Assembly (NCBI GenBank): GCA_951394045.1
Contig: OX595990.1
Location: forward strand, 868,001-932,000
Reading direction: 5' to 3'
Length of the DNA: 64,000 nt
Source: Nitzschia sp. DOCU1
Taxonomy: Eukaryota; Bacillariophyta; Bacillariophyceae; Bacillariales; Bacillariaceae
Shown here: in pieces, positions 1-11,636 of the stretch
Layout of the letters: every line of letters starts with the position of its first letter
Numbering within the stretch: position 1 is the stretch's first letter
Program-made: the position numbers and the translations under genes
Notes under the pieces: model-generated
What the model saw: the letters and a program-made list of their open reading frames with translations, nothing else
Told to the model about the DNA's origin: nothing
The model's database searches: none

Positions 1-663
1 GCCGCCGCGGAGGGTACCAATGACGAGCTAGGAAAGAACGCTGTTCTGGCATTAATGGATGCCGTGGACGCTACCATCCCCGAGCCTGAGCGTCCGCTGG
101 ATAAGCCATTTTTGATGAGTGTTGAGGATACCTTTTCGATTGCTGGTCGTGGTACTGTAGTAACTGGACGTGTCGAGCAAGGAGTTGTAAATGTGGGCGA
201 CGATCTCGAGGTCGTTGGATTTGGAATGGACGCGAAGACTACCTGCACGGGCGTGGAAATGTTCCGAAAGCTTTTGGACAAGGGAATGGCCGGTGATAAT
301 ATTGGTGCCCTGCTTCGTAGTTTGAAACGTGAAGACGTGCGACGAGGACAGCTTCTATGCAAGCCTGGAAGTGTTCAACAAGGGACCAAGTTTGAAGCCG
401 AGATCTACGCTTTGACAAAGGAAGAAGGTGGCCGTCATAAGCCTTTCATGTCCAACTACCGTCCTCAGTTCTTTTTGCGAACGGCAGATGTCACGGGGGC
501 TCTGCATTTGAGGCCTGGAACTGAAATGGTGATGCCTGGAGATAACACCACTGTTGACGTTGAACTTATTACCCCGATTGCCTTGCAACCTGGTTTGCGC
601 TTCAACATGCGAGAGGGTGGAATGACTGTCGGGACTGGAATCATTACGAAGATTGTTGGTTAG
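1..663 (+). CDS. tufM: Elongation factor Tu, mitochondrial type (3' part)
   Basis: The reading frame is open from base 1 to the stop at 661-663, so the gene runs off the left edge; about 220 residues are visible. They cover the end of the GTPase domain and beta-barrel domains 2 and 3. Seen: the domain-2 block [21 protein letters not shown], the [15 protein letters not shown] segment, and the domain-3 ending with [13 protein letters not shown] and a glycine-rich C-terminus. EF-Tu delivers aminoacyl-tRNA to the ribosome. The bacterial-type sequence in nuclear DNA with an intron-free 3' end fits a nuclear gene for the mitochondrial factor; diatom plastids normally encode their own tufA. The targeting peptide and G-motifs lie outside the window, so the organelle assignment is inference. 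The internal ATG at 55 is not the start. Confidence 0.9.
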   Translation, partial: AAAEGTNDELGKNAVLALMDAVDATIPEPERPLDKPFLMSVEDTFSIAGRGTVVTGRVEQGVVNVGDDLEVVGFGMDAKTTCTGVEMFRKLLDKGMAGDNIGALLRSLKREDVRRGQLLCKPGSVQQGTKFEAEIYALTKEEGGRHKPFMSNYRPQFFLRTADVTGALHLRPGTEMVMPGDNTTVDVELITPIALQPGLRFNMREGGMTVGTGIITKIVG

Positions 664-809
664 ATGCCCAGTTGAGTAGACGGTATAGAGAGTCTTTGGT
701 AAACTAGCTGGTGGTGCGGGTTAAAAGAAAACAGTCCACTAAATTCAACCTACTCCCTAGACTCGTCCACTTTTTGGACAATCTACTAGATAGTCATTGT
801 TAAGATTTC

Positions 810-1377
810 CTAAGAAGACGCAGCAATACCAATCACACCATAGGCGATTCTAGGACCAGCATTGCCAGTGGTCAAAGAAGTCTCCTGTCCTCCTCGTCCA
901 GTATCGTCGGTACCAGCGCAAATAACTATTGATCGTCCAATCACCGAATGCGGTCCGAAGATTTTGACCATACTATCCTCCATTTTCACTACTGCGATAC
1001 CCGACTCGTCAGCTTCCACGTTTCCCAGATCGCCGACCATACGAAGTGAGGGATCATCTGTAGGTGCTCCATGCGATTTGCCTTGGATTGCAACATGGAA
1101 CGAAGAAGAAAAACGGGATGAGATCATGCATCAAATAAAGGCAGAGCAAAATGAACTGACACATACCAAAAGGATTGAAGGTAGGCCCACAGGACGTGCC
1201 GCCGTCACTCAAATCACCGTACACGCAAAGTGAAATGCCGTGCTTCTGACCTGGGGTCAAACCACGAATAGTTCCTTCAAAAGTGGTCGGGCCATTTTCA
1301 GTGCTCTGCGTGAGCTTTAGAGCACCAGAGACTCCAGAATTTCCTTCTGCTTGGAAAGTACACACACAAGTTGCCAT
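810..1377 (-). CDS. Cu/Zn superoxide dismutase-like protein lacking copper ligands
   Basis: Two exons (1377-1167 and 1081-810) join across an 85-bp GT-AG intron (1082-1166) to give 160 residues, the normal length of cytosolic Cu/Zn SOD. The fold signature is clear: [58 protein letters not shown]. Aligned to human SOD1, the copper ligands H46, H48, H63 and H120 are replaced by S, C, T and C. The zinc ligand H80 is M, while H71 and D83 remain; the second disulfide cysteine is Y. Domain II of the copper chaperone CCS is degenerate in a similar way, but I found no CxxC Atx1 domain upstream. It is therefore probably a non-catalytic SOD fold or a CCS-like protein. The start is the first ATG of the frame, after an upstream in-frame stop. 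Confidence 0.8.
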
Positions 1378-2136
1378 GGTAACACTTCGACTGTATCAAA
1401 CGTTTGACCGTGTTTTCCTTTGAGTAGTATGGTCTCAGAAGAGGCTCGGAGACGATGGTGTATTGCCATCCTCGTGAGGCCATCGTCCTCGGTAATAGCA
1501 GCTCGATCGCCCGCCGAAATGTGCGGCCACAGCCGAATCCGGGCGACGGAAGGACACATCCTTAAATTCAGTCGGGTCGTATTGGTCGAAGCATGTAGAT
1601 TTGCGTGACAAAATGCATGACGTATGAAAAAACGTATTTGGGCGTGTGGGGATATTGTGGTCGGAATTTTAGATTGCTTCCATCCACAAAGAGTTGCGTG
1701 CTTGTACCCCGGCAGTCTTTGGCCTCGCGGCTCATTGCGACCCCCCGACGCCGGTAGTGTTGATAAATTGTAGCTCTCATCAACATGATTGCTCGGGGAT
1801 CGTCGTCCTTCAGGCGACAAGATGTGATGATTGATCCGACAGGTTGAGTGAAACGGTTGGAGGATCGAGCAGTCAGTCTCGTCAATAAATCTCGACTTTT
1901 GACAAGCTGCCATCACCTTGGCCGACGAGAGCCGGCTCATCCATGTTCCCATCATGGTTTTGCATGCGCCTACTAATCGCTGCAATTGCTAAGATGATTT
2001 CAACCGCACACTAGCATCCATCGCCAGGGGGGAGGGCAGCAAGTCTCTACCAGGTTGACGACCTACGGTCCTTCCTACAATTTGACCATGTCCAAAAACT
2101 TCAGAGGCAATTATCGGAACTATTTGCAGTGTCTAT
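1378..2136. other. Intergenic, no gene recognised
   Basis: A long minus-strand frame (1317-1985) is open but begins at a non-ATG codon and resembles no family I know. It could hold 5' exons of the SOD-like gene, but no Atx1 motif was found. Confidence 0.4.
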
Positions 2137-4074
2137 TTAATCGTCCATGTCCGTTCGCTTCACAAAGCGACCCTTGATGCGAGGCCTACTGTCAGCCAGC
2201 TTCTTGCGGCAATCATACTTGATACGCTTACGCCAGATTCTCATCTTGCGCTTCGCGTGGAATCTGGCAATGCGAGCTCTGCGAGCGTCCGGAAGATAAA
2301 TGCCGATGCGACCGTCTTTGTTGAGCAAATCCATCTGGAACGTGCCAGTGGTGTTTCCGTTAGCATCAGGTACGCTCAGCGCGCTGGGCAATGTCGCCAC
2401 ATTTTCCGCGCCTGGGGCATTCATGGAAGATGAAATGACAGGATGCTGCGATGCCGGCGGGGCGCCGGGGTGAGCAACTGGTCGATGGGGCGGCGGCGGT
2501 TGAGTCTTGAGCGACGGAATAGCTGCCAGCCTCGCGTCAGCCAACAAGGTCGGTGGTGGGGCGTCCGACTTCTTGGCCGCATTCAACTTGATGATGGCAT
2601 TCTTCTCATGAATGCCGCCATCCTGAAAGCTTACAGGATCAAAGATTATCGAATCTCCTCTCGGGCGCGACATGACGTGCTCGTCAGGCACCGGGGGCTC
2701 AGGGTATTGCTCATCATTCGCATGTGGTGCTGGCGAAGAAGAAGTCGGCGCTGGCAAGAGATCGTCGCCGGCAAAAGTGAAAAACTCGAAAGAGAAGGCC
2801 CGATCCCTCTTGAAGATCGCCAGGTCATCCGGAGGCGGAGTGGCTTCGGTGAGATCTCCGATATCGTCGTCATTCTTGCCCAGTTCATTGTGATCGCTTG
2901 ACATAAAGTCGAAGGTGGAAGCTGCAAGATCATGCAAAAGGGACGCAATAGTTAGCGCGTGGTTTGAAACAACGCAACAACGACAGAATCGTCAGGACTT
3001 ACGATCCAAATCAACCGAGAAGATCCGGTTGCGCGTGAATGAAACAGGTGGATCTGCAATGGTGACCCTTTTGTCGGTTTGGACTTCTGGAGCCGACTGC
3101 GAAGGCAAAGGGCATGGAACTTCTGGGGGGAGGGGACAAGGAACCGACCTTGAAGGCGCGGGCGTCGGAAGCTTGGGTGCAGATTTCATTGCAGTATTGA
3201 TCGGACGCGATGCATTTGGTGGGGTCGAGTGACCAAGAGGGTTCGGCACTGCACCAGAGGTAGGCACGAGACAACTCGTTGGAGGTACACGAAGCGAGGA
3301 CGCGGGAGCCTTGGATCGTTTGTCCTTTGGTGGCGGCCTTGATCGTTTCGGTGGTGACGACGCCTTTTTGGCCTTAACAGCTACAGGCATGCTTTGAGCG
3401 CCAGGTACAACCCCTGCTTTTGGCGGAGCCTTTGGTCGCGGTGCGCCGGGATGGGGCAACACTTGTGCGATGTTTGGAGCGATCGGTTGTTGTATGGGAC
3501 GTTGCCTGCCTTTCCCCTTGGTTGCTCCCCCTGAAGGCGCCGGCGGGGGCATCACTAAAGGTGCAGGGGTTAACCCCTGCGCTGGTTCTAATTTGAGTTG
3601 CGGCACCGGTGCCTCGGTCCCCTGAGGCACGGAGTGCTTCCCCCCCGAGTCACTCGGCGTAGCAACTGGTGCTACGAAGCTAAGACGGCCGTTGGCTATG
3701 GTCACCCTTGGAGCGACTCCAGTGGGCAGAATGGGGGCGGGGGTTGGGTCCACCTCACCACCATCTCCGCCTTCCTCGGGTGCATCACCAGGGCGGGGTC
3801 GCTTCCTCAAACCATACCGGGCCGCAGATTGTTGACTTCCCTCCACTTTGACAACCTGAACCCCGGCATCCACGACGCTGTTGGCAATAGCCTGGTTGAT
3901 CATCTGCTCCTCTAAATCGATACCTTCACAGCTATCTACCTCCTCATCTTCGATAATCTTATCCTCATCATGCGTGATAACCGCATCAACCAACTCCGCC
4001 TCGGAAACACCAACCGCGTTCACCGATGCGTGGCTTGGAACAGTATCAACAACTCTGGTTTCGACAGTGGTCAT
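2137..4074 (-). CDS. CCT-domain transcriptional regulator
   Basis: Two exons, 4074-3003 and 2921-2137, join in phase 1 across an 81-bp intron (donor GTAAGT, acceptor TTGCAG) to encode 618 residues. The N-terminal 360 residues are low-complexity: an acidic stretch, then Pro/Ala/Lys-rich sequence with basic patches. The C-terminus, residues about 571-613, is a CCT motif: R-A-R-I-A-R-F, K-R-K-M-R-I-W, K-I/R-KYDCRKKLA and RPRIKGRFVKR. CCT domains (CONSTANS, TOC1) serve nuclear localisation and DNA or NF-Y contact in plant light and clock signalling. No B-box or receiver domain is present, so this is a CCT-only protein. A nuclear regulatory role is inferred; targets are unknown. Splicing is supported by the frame match and consensus sites. 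Confidence 0.85.
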
Positions 4075-5413
4075 TATGTTAACTTTTGGAAGCGCAATAA
4101 GTATCTGAAAAGGAAAAGGGAGAGGAGAAACGAATGCATGAGTTGGGTGCTTCCAAACGTGCTCACACTTGTGAAGCGGACGAAACCGAGTCTGGAACGA
4201 GTTTCAGAGAACGAAATGAGCAATCGGCCAGGAGTTCGATGAGGATATTTGGGCTCGTGACGGGAATCTTTTCGAAGAAGGAAGGGCCGTAGCGGAAGGA
4301 GACGTGCTCATTGAAAATGGAAGGGACATGCAACTGATTGTTTTCTGTTGCTCAGGCTGGCATAGCATCCTTGATCCACAGCGTGAAATATCACCCGAAG
4401 GGGACGACCACGACCTCCAAGCTCAGTGGGGTTGGCACTTAATATTGTAGCTCCTTTTCACACTAACACGTCCACCGCAATGGTGACGTGTCCGCTATAA
4501 AGATCTTAAATCTTCTCGCTTCCTTCATCTGAAATCTTCTCCGGCTTTCAACCAAGAACAAATCTCCCAAGCACGATCAGAAACCATGAAACCTCTTATC
4601 CCATTCAGACTTTACCCCTTGCCAACGTTGAAACAAATCAAAAGTCTCACCAGTAGATTGCTATAAAGCAGTGCTTGAAAATACGCAATTTGTTTTGCAG
4701 GGAATCTTGAGTCAGGCGCCCAATTTTCGTAACAACAAGGAGGATAGGGCGATCACAGAAGTTGTTTCGGGGCTTCGAGTTGATTGGTGTTCCGCTCGGG
4801 TGCCTCGTGAGGGGAGGGAATAGAGAGATAAATATTGTAAGCTCGGCCGGGCTCTAGTCTGGATGTCCTTTGGTGCCATTCAATAATAACACATGTCACT
4901 GTTCGTGTCGTAATGTCTTATCCTTTTAAAGAAATTTATTGTTGGTCGACAATTCCGTAGCTTGTGGCGTGCGAATAGGACATATTGGTGACACAGAAAG
5001 ACGGAATTCGAACACTGCCTCCTTCGGAACTCGAAACTTTTGAGCCAATCAAATTGCTTCCTCTCATGACGACATCAACGAAAATATCGAGTCTTGCTAC
5101 GACAGCAGTAGCAAATGCACGAATGCGAGATTAGTAAGTGAAACTGCGGTAATCCGAATTTTTCACCCAAAGGAACTCGCAAATTCGAGTGATCCGACTA
5201 CAAAATCAGGTCTGGCCTTTACCAGGAATAGTCCTTGGGTCCCCTTCACCAACAACCAACCGCAGCCAAGACGATAGAGGCAACTTGATGGTGTTGACAA
5301 AATCCTAGCAGGAAGCATATTTGTTCTACCCCAAAGACTACCACTGTCTCTATACATCGGATTTTGTTAACGCTTGAAGGTTGTGGTTTTTACTGTAACG
5401 GGAAATCGACGAG
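4075..5413. other. 1.3-kb intergenic region between divergent genes
   Basis: This lies between the CCT gene (minus) and IMP3 (plus) and should hold both promoters. A TATAAAG stretch near 4495 and several AT-rich blocks are visible. No open frame resembles a known protein. Confidence 0.4.
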
Positions 5414-5959
5414 ATGAGACAGCTAAAGTACCACGAGAAGAAGCTTCTGCGAAAAGTCGACCTATTTTCGTGGAAGAAAGAAGACAACCTTCGGGTCGCG
5501 AAGATTCTACGGCGTTACCATATTCAGAATCGAGAAGATTATACTGCTTACACAAGAATAGTCGGTATGGTAACGAAGCTATCAGCAAAGCTCAAGACAC
5601 TAAAATCGGACGATCCTTTTCGAGTCGCCATGACGGATCAGCTTTTAACCAAACTTTCTGATTTGGGACTTGTTCCTCAAGCGACATCGTTGAAACAAGC
5701 CGAGGATCTTACTGCTTCTGCCATCTGTCGGCGGCGGCTTCCCGTCATCATGGTGCGCTTGAAAATGGCGGAAACAATGAAGACAGCAGTGACTTTGGTA
5801 GAACAAGGGCAAGTTCGCGTGGGGCCTCATGTGGTAACAGACCCAGCGTTTCTCGTGACAAAGAGTATGGAAGATTACGTCACATGGGTCGACACATCCA
5901 AAGTCCGACGCACTGTCCAAAAATACAATGACAAACTGGACGATTTTGATCTTCTATAA
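5414..5959 (+). CDS. IMP3: U3 snoRNP protein IMP3
   Basis: Intron-free, 181 residues, the family's usual length. It opens MRQLKYHEKKLLRKVD, the conserved Imp3 N-terminus, followed by the ribosomal S4 N-terminal region (LRRYHIQNREDYT) and an S4 RNA-binding domain (residues about 107-165: CRRRLPVIMVRLKMA, EQGQVRVGPHVVTDPAFLV). It ends with a DDFDLL tail. Imp3 works in the nucleolar small-subunit processome, where it pairs U3 snoRNA with pre-18S rRNA for cleavage at A0-A2. Together with RPL7A at 18.7 kb it is one of two ribosome genes in the window, but they are not linked. The ATG at 5414 is the first in frame and gives the family's exact start. Confidence 0.95.
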   Translation: MRQLKYHEKKLLRKVDLFSWKKEDNLRVAKILRRYHIQNREDYTAYTRIVGMVTKLSAKLKTLKSDDPFRVAMTDQLLTKLSDLGLVPQATSLKQAEDLTASAICRRRLPVIMVRLKMAETMKTAVTLVEQGQVRVGPHVVTDPAFLVTKSMEDYVTWVDTSKVRRTVQKYNDKLDDFDLL

Positions 5960-6195
5960 GGATAGATACTTTACGAGCATCATGAGTATTGGCCATGGCA
6001 TTGTAGGTACCGCTTTCAGATGACAGATTTCAGCGGCGACGAAAGGTATCGTACTTTTTTGCGAACACAAATGCAATGATGCGATGCTACAAAGGTTCCA
6101 GCACATATAACATTACAAGTTTACGGTGTTAATATTTAAATTCTGTATATAGTAGTAAGTCTAGGCAAATGCTGCCATGTCGAGCGGTTTGAGTC

Positions 6196-8258
6196 TTACA
6201 ATTGAGGTCCAAAGCTCGTGTAGTCCACGGTTCCTTTTCCCTCGTACTTCTTGAAATTCTCAATGAACATGTTAGCCAACTTCTTAGCTTGTGCATCGTA
6301 CTTGGCAGGATCGGACCAAGTGCTTCGGATATCAAGAATTGACGCGTCGACTCCGTCCAAGGCAACCGGGACGTCAAAGCCAAAGACGGGGTGCTTCTTG
6401 AATTCCGTGTGTTGAATAGATCCATCAAGGATAGCATCGATACATGTTCGGGTGGTCTTGATAGACATTCGCTTTCCCTCGCCGTATGGACCACCAGCCC
6501 AGCCGGAATTGACCAAGTAGGTGTGAGTGCCATGCTCTTCCATCTTCTTCGCCAACAGATCGGCGTAGACGGTAGGATGCAGAGTCATAAAGGCAGCACC
6601 GAAGCAAGTACTGAATGTTGCCACTGGTTCGGTAATGCCTCGTTCTGTTCCGGCAACCTTGGCGGTGTAGCCGCTCATAAAGTGGTACATGGCCTGGCCA
6701 GGAGTGAGCTTCGCCACGGGTGGAAGCACACCAAAGGCATCACACGACAAGAAAATAATATTCTCAGGGTGTCCAGCCATTTGTTTTTGGTGCTGAAGAA
6801 AGGAAGAAGGAAACAATAATTGTGAGTTTGGTGGGTATGATTTCGACCATTTTGTTGACCATTATGCTGGCGCAAAACTTACGTATCCGGGAATGTGGAA
6901 GATGGGGTAAGACACGCGTCCATTCTCAGTGATGCTGAGGTCGAAATAATCTGGCGTGTTACTGTCACCCTTGAGCACGACATTCTCCAAAAGTGCATCA
7001 GTTCGGATGGCGTGGTAAATATCAGGTTCCGTCGCCTCACTCAAATTGATCGTCTTGGCGTAGCAGCCACCCTCGAAGTTGTAAATGCCGTCTTCGTCCC
7101 ATCCGTGTTCATCGTCTCCAATAAGAGCTCGATGAGGATCGGCAGAAAGCGTCGTTTTTCCGGTACCCGAAAGGCCGAAGAAAAGAGCGACGTCACCTTC
7201 ACGACCGACATTGGCAGAGCAGTGCATCGGGAGTTGCGGAGGATCCGCCAGTGGGAGCCAGTAGTTCATCAAGGAGAAAATTCCCTTTTTATTTTCACCA
7301 CCGTACCAGGTTCCAAAGATGACAGCCTTGCCCTTTTCAATATTGAAAACGACGGCAGTCTCTGAATTCAAGTTGTGACGCTTCCAGTCTTCATCGACTT
7401 GCGAGCAGCAATTGATGACCGTGAAGTCGGGTTCGAAGTTATCCAATTCCGCCTTCGTTTGAGGGCGGATGAACATATTGGAGACGAAATGTTGCTGCCA
7501 CGCCATTTCGTGGACGAATCGGATCTTCTTGCGAGACTTGGGACTGGCACCGCAGTAGCAGTCAAAGACGTAGGCCCTGTCGATAGTGTTAAAGTAGGCG
7601 ACGGCCTTGTCGTAGAGCTCGTCAAAAACCTCAGGGGTGGTAGCCCTGTTAATGTCGTTCCAATCGATATGTTCCGCCGATTGAGAACCTTCATTGTAGA
7701 CGACCCACTTATCCTTGGGCGAACGACCAGTGTACTTGCCGGTGTAGACCGTGAAAGTGTCACCATTCGCGGCGGCAGCAACCTTGCCTTCGTTGTTCGC
7801 TTGCTCGTGCTCAAAGAGCTCCTGGTACGTCAGGTTACGATGAATGGTGGTCGGACCAGTAATTCCGAGTTTGTCCAGTCCCACCTTGGCGCAGGCATCG
7901 GTTCCTTCTACGTGCTGAGCTACATTATAGGTGTCACGAGATTCGCCGGATCCACTCGACGGGGCAGCGGCCTGGGTGCTCTTGAACACCTTGAACTGAT
8001 GCTGGGGCTGGGGGATGCGCTGCTCTAGTTGCTTGGCAAGCTATCAACAAAAAACGGGACCAACACGGCAACTGGCATTGTCAGAGACATTCCAACGGAT
8101 TTCCGTCAAAAATAAACAATTCTGTCGTAACGACGGTGACGTACCACAAGGGGAGTAAACAGGGACGACTGGGTGCTCAACGCTCTCCCGGCGATTCGAG
8201 AGCCATGGCCGACGACCTTGCGTAGGAAATGCTTTGTGGCACAGGATGTTGCCAACAT
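6196..8258 (-). CDS. PEPCK: ATP-dependent phosphoenolpyruvate carboxykinase, mitochondrial
   Basis: Three exons (8258-8145, 8040-6883, 6792-6196), all joined in phase 0 with GT-AG introns of 104 and 90 bp, encode 622 residues. Exon 1 is a 38-residue arginine-rich, acid-free leader ([14 protein letters not shown]...) typical of mitochondrial import. The catalytic core has the kinase-1a P-loop [11 protein letters not shown] (residues about 327-337), the metal motif GDDEHGW (346-352) and the C-terminal block [18 protein letters not shown]. The enzyme interconverts oxaloacetate + ATP and PEP + CO2 + ADP. In diatoms it is linked to gluconeogenesis and to debated C4-like carbon shuttling. The leader exon is not contiguous with the core, so single-exon gene calls would miss it. 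A TGACGTCA site lies about 270 bp upstream. Confidence 0.95.
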
Positions 8259-9230
8259 GTTGGTGTTGTTTATATCTTGGAGGGGTTCGCAACGGTTGTT
8301 GGAAGAAAGATATTTTATGTCGGCAAGTGGGGTGGGTGCGGATGGGAAACGCGAATCCAACATCCGACTTCCATTTCGGAGAGCGGAATATGGGCCTTCC
8401 TCATGACATCAAAATGAGAAGCGTCACAGTCGATGCCTTGATCCGAACGTGATTGGCCATCAGCCGGGCTGGCGGGAGTGTATGTGTCCTGACAACAGAT
8501 TTTCTACTTCTGGCACTGCAATCCGATTGACGTCATCTATTCCTACCAGATCTACGTAAATCCACGTATCCGAGGCTTACCTGCTTCGCCGACATTGGAG
8601 GGGTTTGGGGAGGGACCTTGCCCATCATTTTTTAGATCGCGTTTTTCGTTTTTCCTAAGCCCTTTCTTAAATTTCCTTTAATAGCTTAAAAAAAAGCCCG
8701 TTTCAGACATAGAAAGGCTATTATGTGTATGGTGGGCTTGCTGCCCTGCCATCCTCGCAATACTTACAACCATGGCACGTGTACGTCTGGCTTTGTCCGT
8801 ACTACTTAGAAGCTGAACGCAACCTAGTTGTCACAGATGCTTACATAGGACGTCTTCTAGATGAAGGTGCGACATTGAAACTGAAAAAGACACTGATAAT
8901 CTTGCAGCTTGCGCACTTTCCCATTTAAAGAGTGTGCTCTATGAATACTGCAAAAGGAATCATATAGCCTTACCTGGTAAGAGTGTAAAGTATCTTGAAG
9001 GCTCTTCGATAGGCTCTTTATGACACGAAAATTACGCACACTTTACTTTGCACGTTTCGCAATTTGTTGCAATAGTAATAAATACTGAATGTGTGAAACA
9101 GTAGGAGACACTGAAATAAGTTGAGGAGTAACGCAGGAATATAAATATATGCGATAATAGGATTTTCCATAATTAAAACTGCATGATTTTAAAATTGGAG
9201 TATTTAATTTGGAAGGCATTTGGTTTTCCT
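8259..9230. other. PEPCK upstream region, no gene seen
   Basis: Apart from the TGACGTCA site, it is AT-rich from about 8900 onward. Short open frames have no recognisable product. Confidence 0.4.
8528..8535. promoter_or_regulatory. CRE-type palindrome upstream of PEPCK
   Basis: TGACGTCA, a perfect bZIP/CREB half-site palindrome, sits 270 bp upstream of the PEPCK start codon. In P. tricornutum, TGACGT-type elements (CCREs) mediate CO2 and cAMP repression of the carbonic anhydrase PtCA1; this is established for that gene, not this one. A single 8-mer can occur by chance. Confidence 0.3.
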
Positions 9231-10004
9231 TTATGATTCCTGCTCTAAAAGTGCTGCCCTGTCATCACTCAAATCATTCGATAAAATAGAAGCCCGAAAA
9301 TTCGACATCATTGTCAAATATTCTTCGGATGGGGCAAAAGAAATATCTTCGGGTAACCCTGTTTTCAAAAAAATTCCTGACAATGTGCGCACTCTAGATA
9401 AAACCACGTATGCCCAATTTCTTGTCCGGCACCATTCCACCACGACTAAATTGTCAACTGATTTACCTTGGAGTTTGTGTACTGTCGTAGCATAGTTCAC
9501 GACAACTGGCAGGTGTCCCAATTCCATTTGGACCTTTGTCCGTTGAGACGAATCCATTTCTTTTGGGCATGGAAAATTAACTGTTACCGTTTTTGCCACA
9601 GGAAAAATCTTGAAACAACCCACAAATGCTGGCGCATGCATAGCATCATAACGAAGAACAATATGATCAACCTCCTGAATGTCGACCGTATTGACCCATC
9701 GTCCATGTACCATCATCGGCATCAATCTGGCATTGGGTTTTATTACTGCCCGAACAAATTGTCCACATGTGCCATTGGCAATTCCATTTTTCACATTGAA
9801 ATTATCACTCATCATAATTTCACATCCTTTGAAAAGTGCAAGAAATGGATCCACTTTGTATGTTCTTGTGCTTGCATCCGCATCTGAACAGAACTCCCAT
9901 AAATCCTTGAGATGGACATTATTTATTGGTATCTTCTTCTGTACAGACCAATTTCCCGAGCTTCGAATAAAAACAGCACCCTCAGGAATAGGGTCATTTT
10001 TATT
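9231..10004 (-). pseudogene. PIF1-like helicase C-terminal fragment
   Basis: An open frame from 10004 to the stop at 9231 encodes about 257 residues with no valid start. It reads through VDPFLALFKGCEIMMSDNF and NVKNGIANGT to ATTVHKLQGKS (helicase motif V) and VVLSRVRTLSG (motif VI region). This is the C-terminal half of the PIF1/RecD-like helicase group that is repeated in diatom genomes. Walker A and B motifs, needed for ATP hydrolysis, are absent here and upstream. The frame is reached from the upstream gene by a one-base shift in an A-rich run near 10004-10006, so it is either a decayed copy or the 3' part of the gene below. No Rep/HUH domain is present, so it is not a complete Helitron. 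Confidence 0.65.
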
Positions 10005-11289
10005 TTAACGTGAGTAGTCAAGATAGAAAGAATTTGTAAGGCAAAGGCGTCGTTAACCTTCGGCGAACCAGCAGTCGCTCGCTGGGGACTCTTCTTCGCC
10101 TGAAGCACTTGATTCAGGAAGTGCTCGTTGGGCTTGCACATATTTTGAAGTGGCGCCAGTTTGGCGCATTTGTCTGGCGCATGCGCCAACAATAATAGTC
10201 CCACATGCTTCATCAATTTATACTCCTGAGCGCTCGCCAAGTAAGAAAACGCGCCACGGCTGCAACAATAAATGTGAGTCATTGAAAACTTTATTCGCTT
10301 CGTGCGCCAATCCGACTTACACTTGCGTATTAATACCATTAGCATCTTGTACATTCGTACATGCCAAATAAACGATAAAAAGAAGCAGACGGACTCCAGA
10401 AACATCTCTTCCCTCTGTCGCCTCCTTCCGTTCTTTGTCGACTTCAAATTGTGCCCATCCGTTTGGGAGGAGGCGCCTATTCATCGGAAACTTATTCTCA
10501 AATACACCGCGAACAGACAAATCTTGATCTTGGGAAAGCACTTTCTCGATCATTATTTCCATCACCTCCATTTCCTTCTGAAAGTCCACTGTATCTTTTT
10601 TATTCTCGTCCAAAACAAACGCTTCGTGTCGTTTAGTACCTTGTTCATCGTGCACACATCAATTTAACTGTGAACTTACTTGCCCAGAGAGCGACCAGAC
10701 GAGAGAGACCCTTGATTGCAAATAAATCAATCTTTTCGTGGAGAAACACGTCCATTAGCCAAATATTGGCTGTCTGCAATGCCAAAATCATCGGGGGGTT
10801 TGCGTCTTCATCTTTTTGCCACGCTTCCCTGTCAACACCATCCCCCTCAAGCCACTCCGGAAATACTTCAGGGAAATCGACTTCTTTCCTCAAATCGGCA
10901 ATCGCGAGAATGAAATTGCGATATGGCTTAATTTCTTGAGCATCCGTAGAACTCCACTGGCTTAAAGGTGATTGCTCGGCTTCATCCACCGCTTTCCTCG
11001 TCTCTTCCCAACGTCTCTCAGCATACTTCTTTTTCTTCTTCTTCGTTGACGATTTTACAGCAGGGATAGGACCCATGGTCTCCACGTAATCATACCACAT
11101 CGGTTCTGCCTTCGACTCAACCTCACTTTCGACGTTGTCGCCGTCTTCCTTACGTTTATTTCTTCCCGTCTTCATCTCTTCGTTTCCTTTCTCGCTGTCG
11201 GCTTGCAACTTATGAAATGCGATTTCGTTGAGCTGCGTGTGGATGCTGCAAAAATGGAGCTGAGGCGCTGGAGCGCTGCATCTTTTCAT
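10005..11289 (-). CDS. Unknown multi-exon protein fused by frame break to a PIF1 fragment
   Basis: I build three exons: 11289-10680, 10588-10321 and 10259 downward to about 10005. The donors are GTAAGT-type, the acceptors TACAG and TTGCAG, the introns 91 and 61 bp, and the phases match. About 375 residues result, starting at ATG 11289. The N-terminus is Lys/Glu-rich with a poly-Lys run; the middle is helical (EVDFPEVFPEWLEG, LVALWA, EMEVMEIMIEKVL); the last exon (YLASAQEYKLMKH, KVNDAFALQILSILTTHV) leads straight into the PIF1 frame after a one-base shift. I do not recognise the N-terminal part. It may be a host or element protein preceding a helicase domain. The gene model is inference from splice sites; transcript reads are needed. 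Confidence 0.4.
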
Positions 11290-11634
11290 GTTTCAGGTTT
11301 TCGTGCAACCGGACATGCACGCGCGCAATGCTTACTTCTTCCCATGTGCTTCTATTTAATTAATTAACTCGGGCGCATTATATAGTGTTAATTCCATGTC
11401 GCATTTTTTCCACTACATCCGTATCTGTACTTTCATATACCCTTTTTTCGATCCACGATTACAACTGCACTATTTCTTACAAATTGCGCCCTTCCGTCTC
11501 AACTCCCCTCCATTTTCCGTTTCTCCGCGCCAACTATTCTATGACTTCCTAACTAACCAAACACAATTTAAAATACCACGCGCACCCTTCTCATCTTTAC
11601 GCCACGTGCCACGCCTGCCGGCCTAAGCCGAGCC
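11290..11634. other. Spacer left of the DNA transposon
   Basis: Pyrimidine-rich on the plus strand, with no gene. It ends at the TA target site of the transposon. Confidence 0.4.
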
Positions 11635-11636
11635 TA

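Noticed and set aside
1317..1985. 222-codon minus-strand frame as a gene
   Set aside because: It begins at TTG, has no recognisable domain and overlaps the start of the SOD-like gene in another frame.
9231..11289. Complete Helitron
   Set aside because: No Rep/HUH domain, no Walker motifs, and no TC...CTRR ends noticed.
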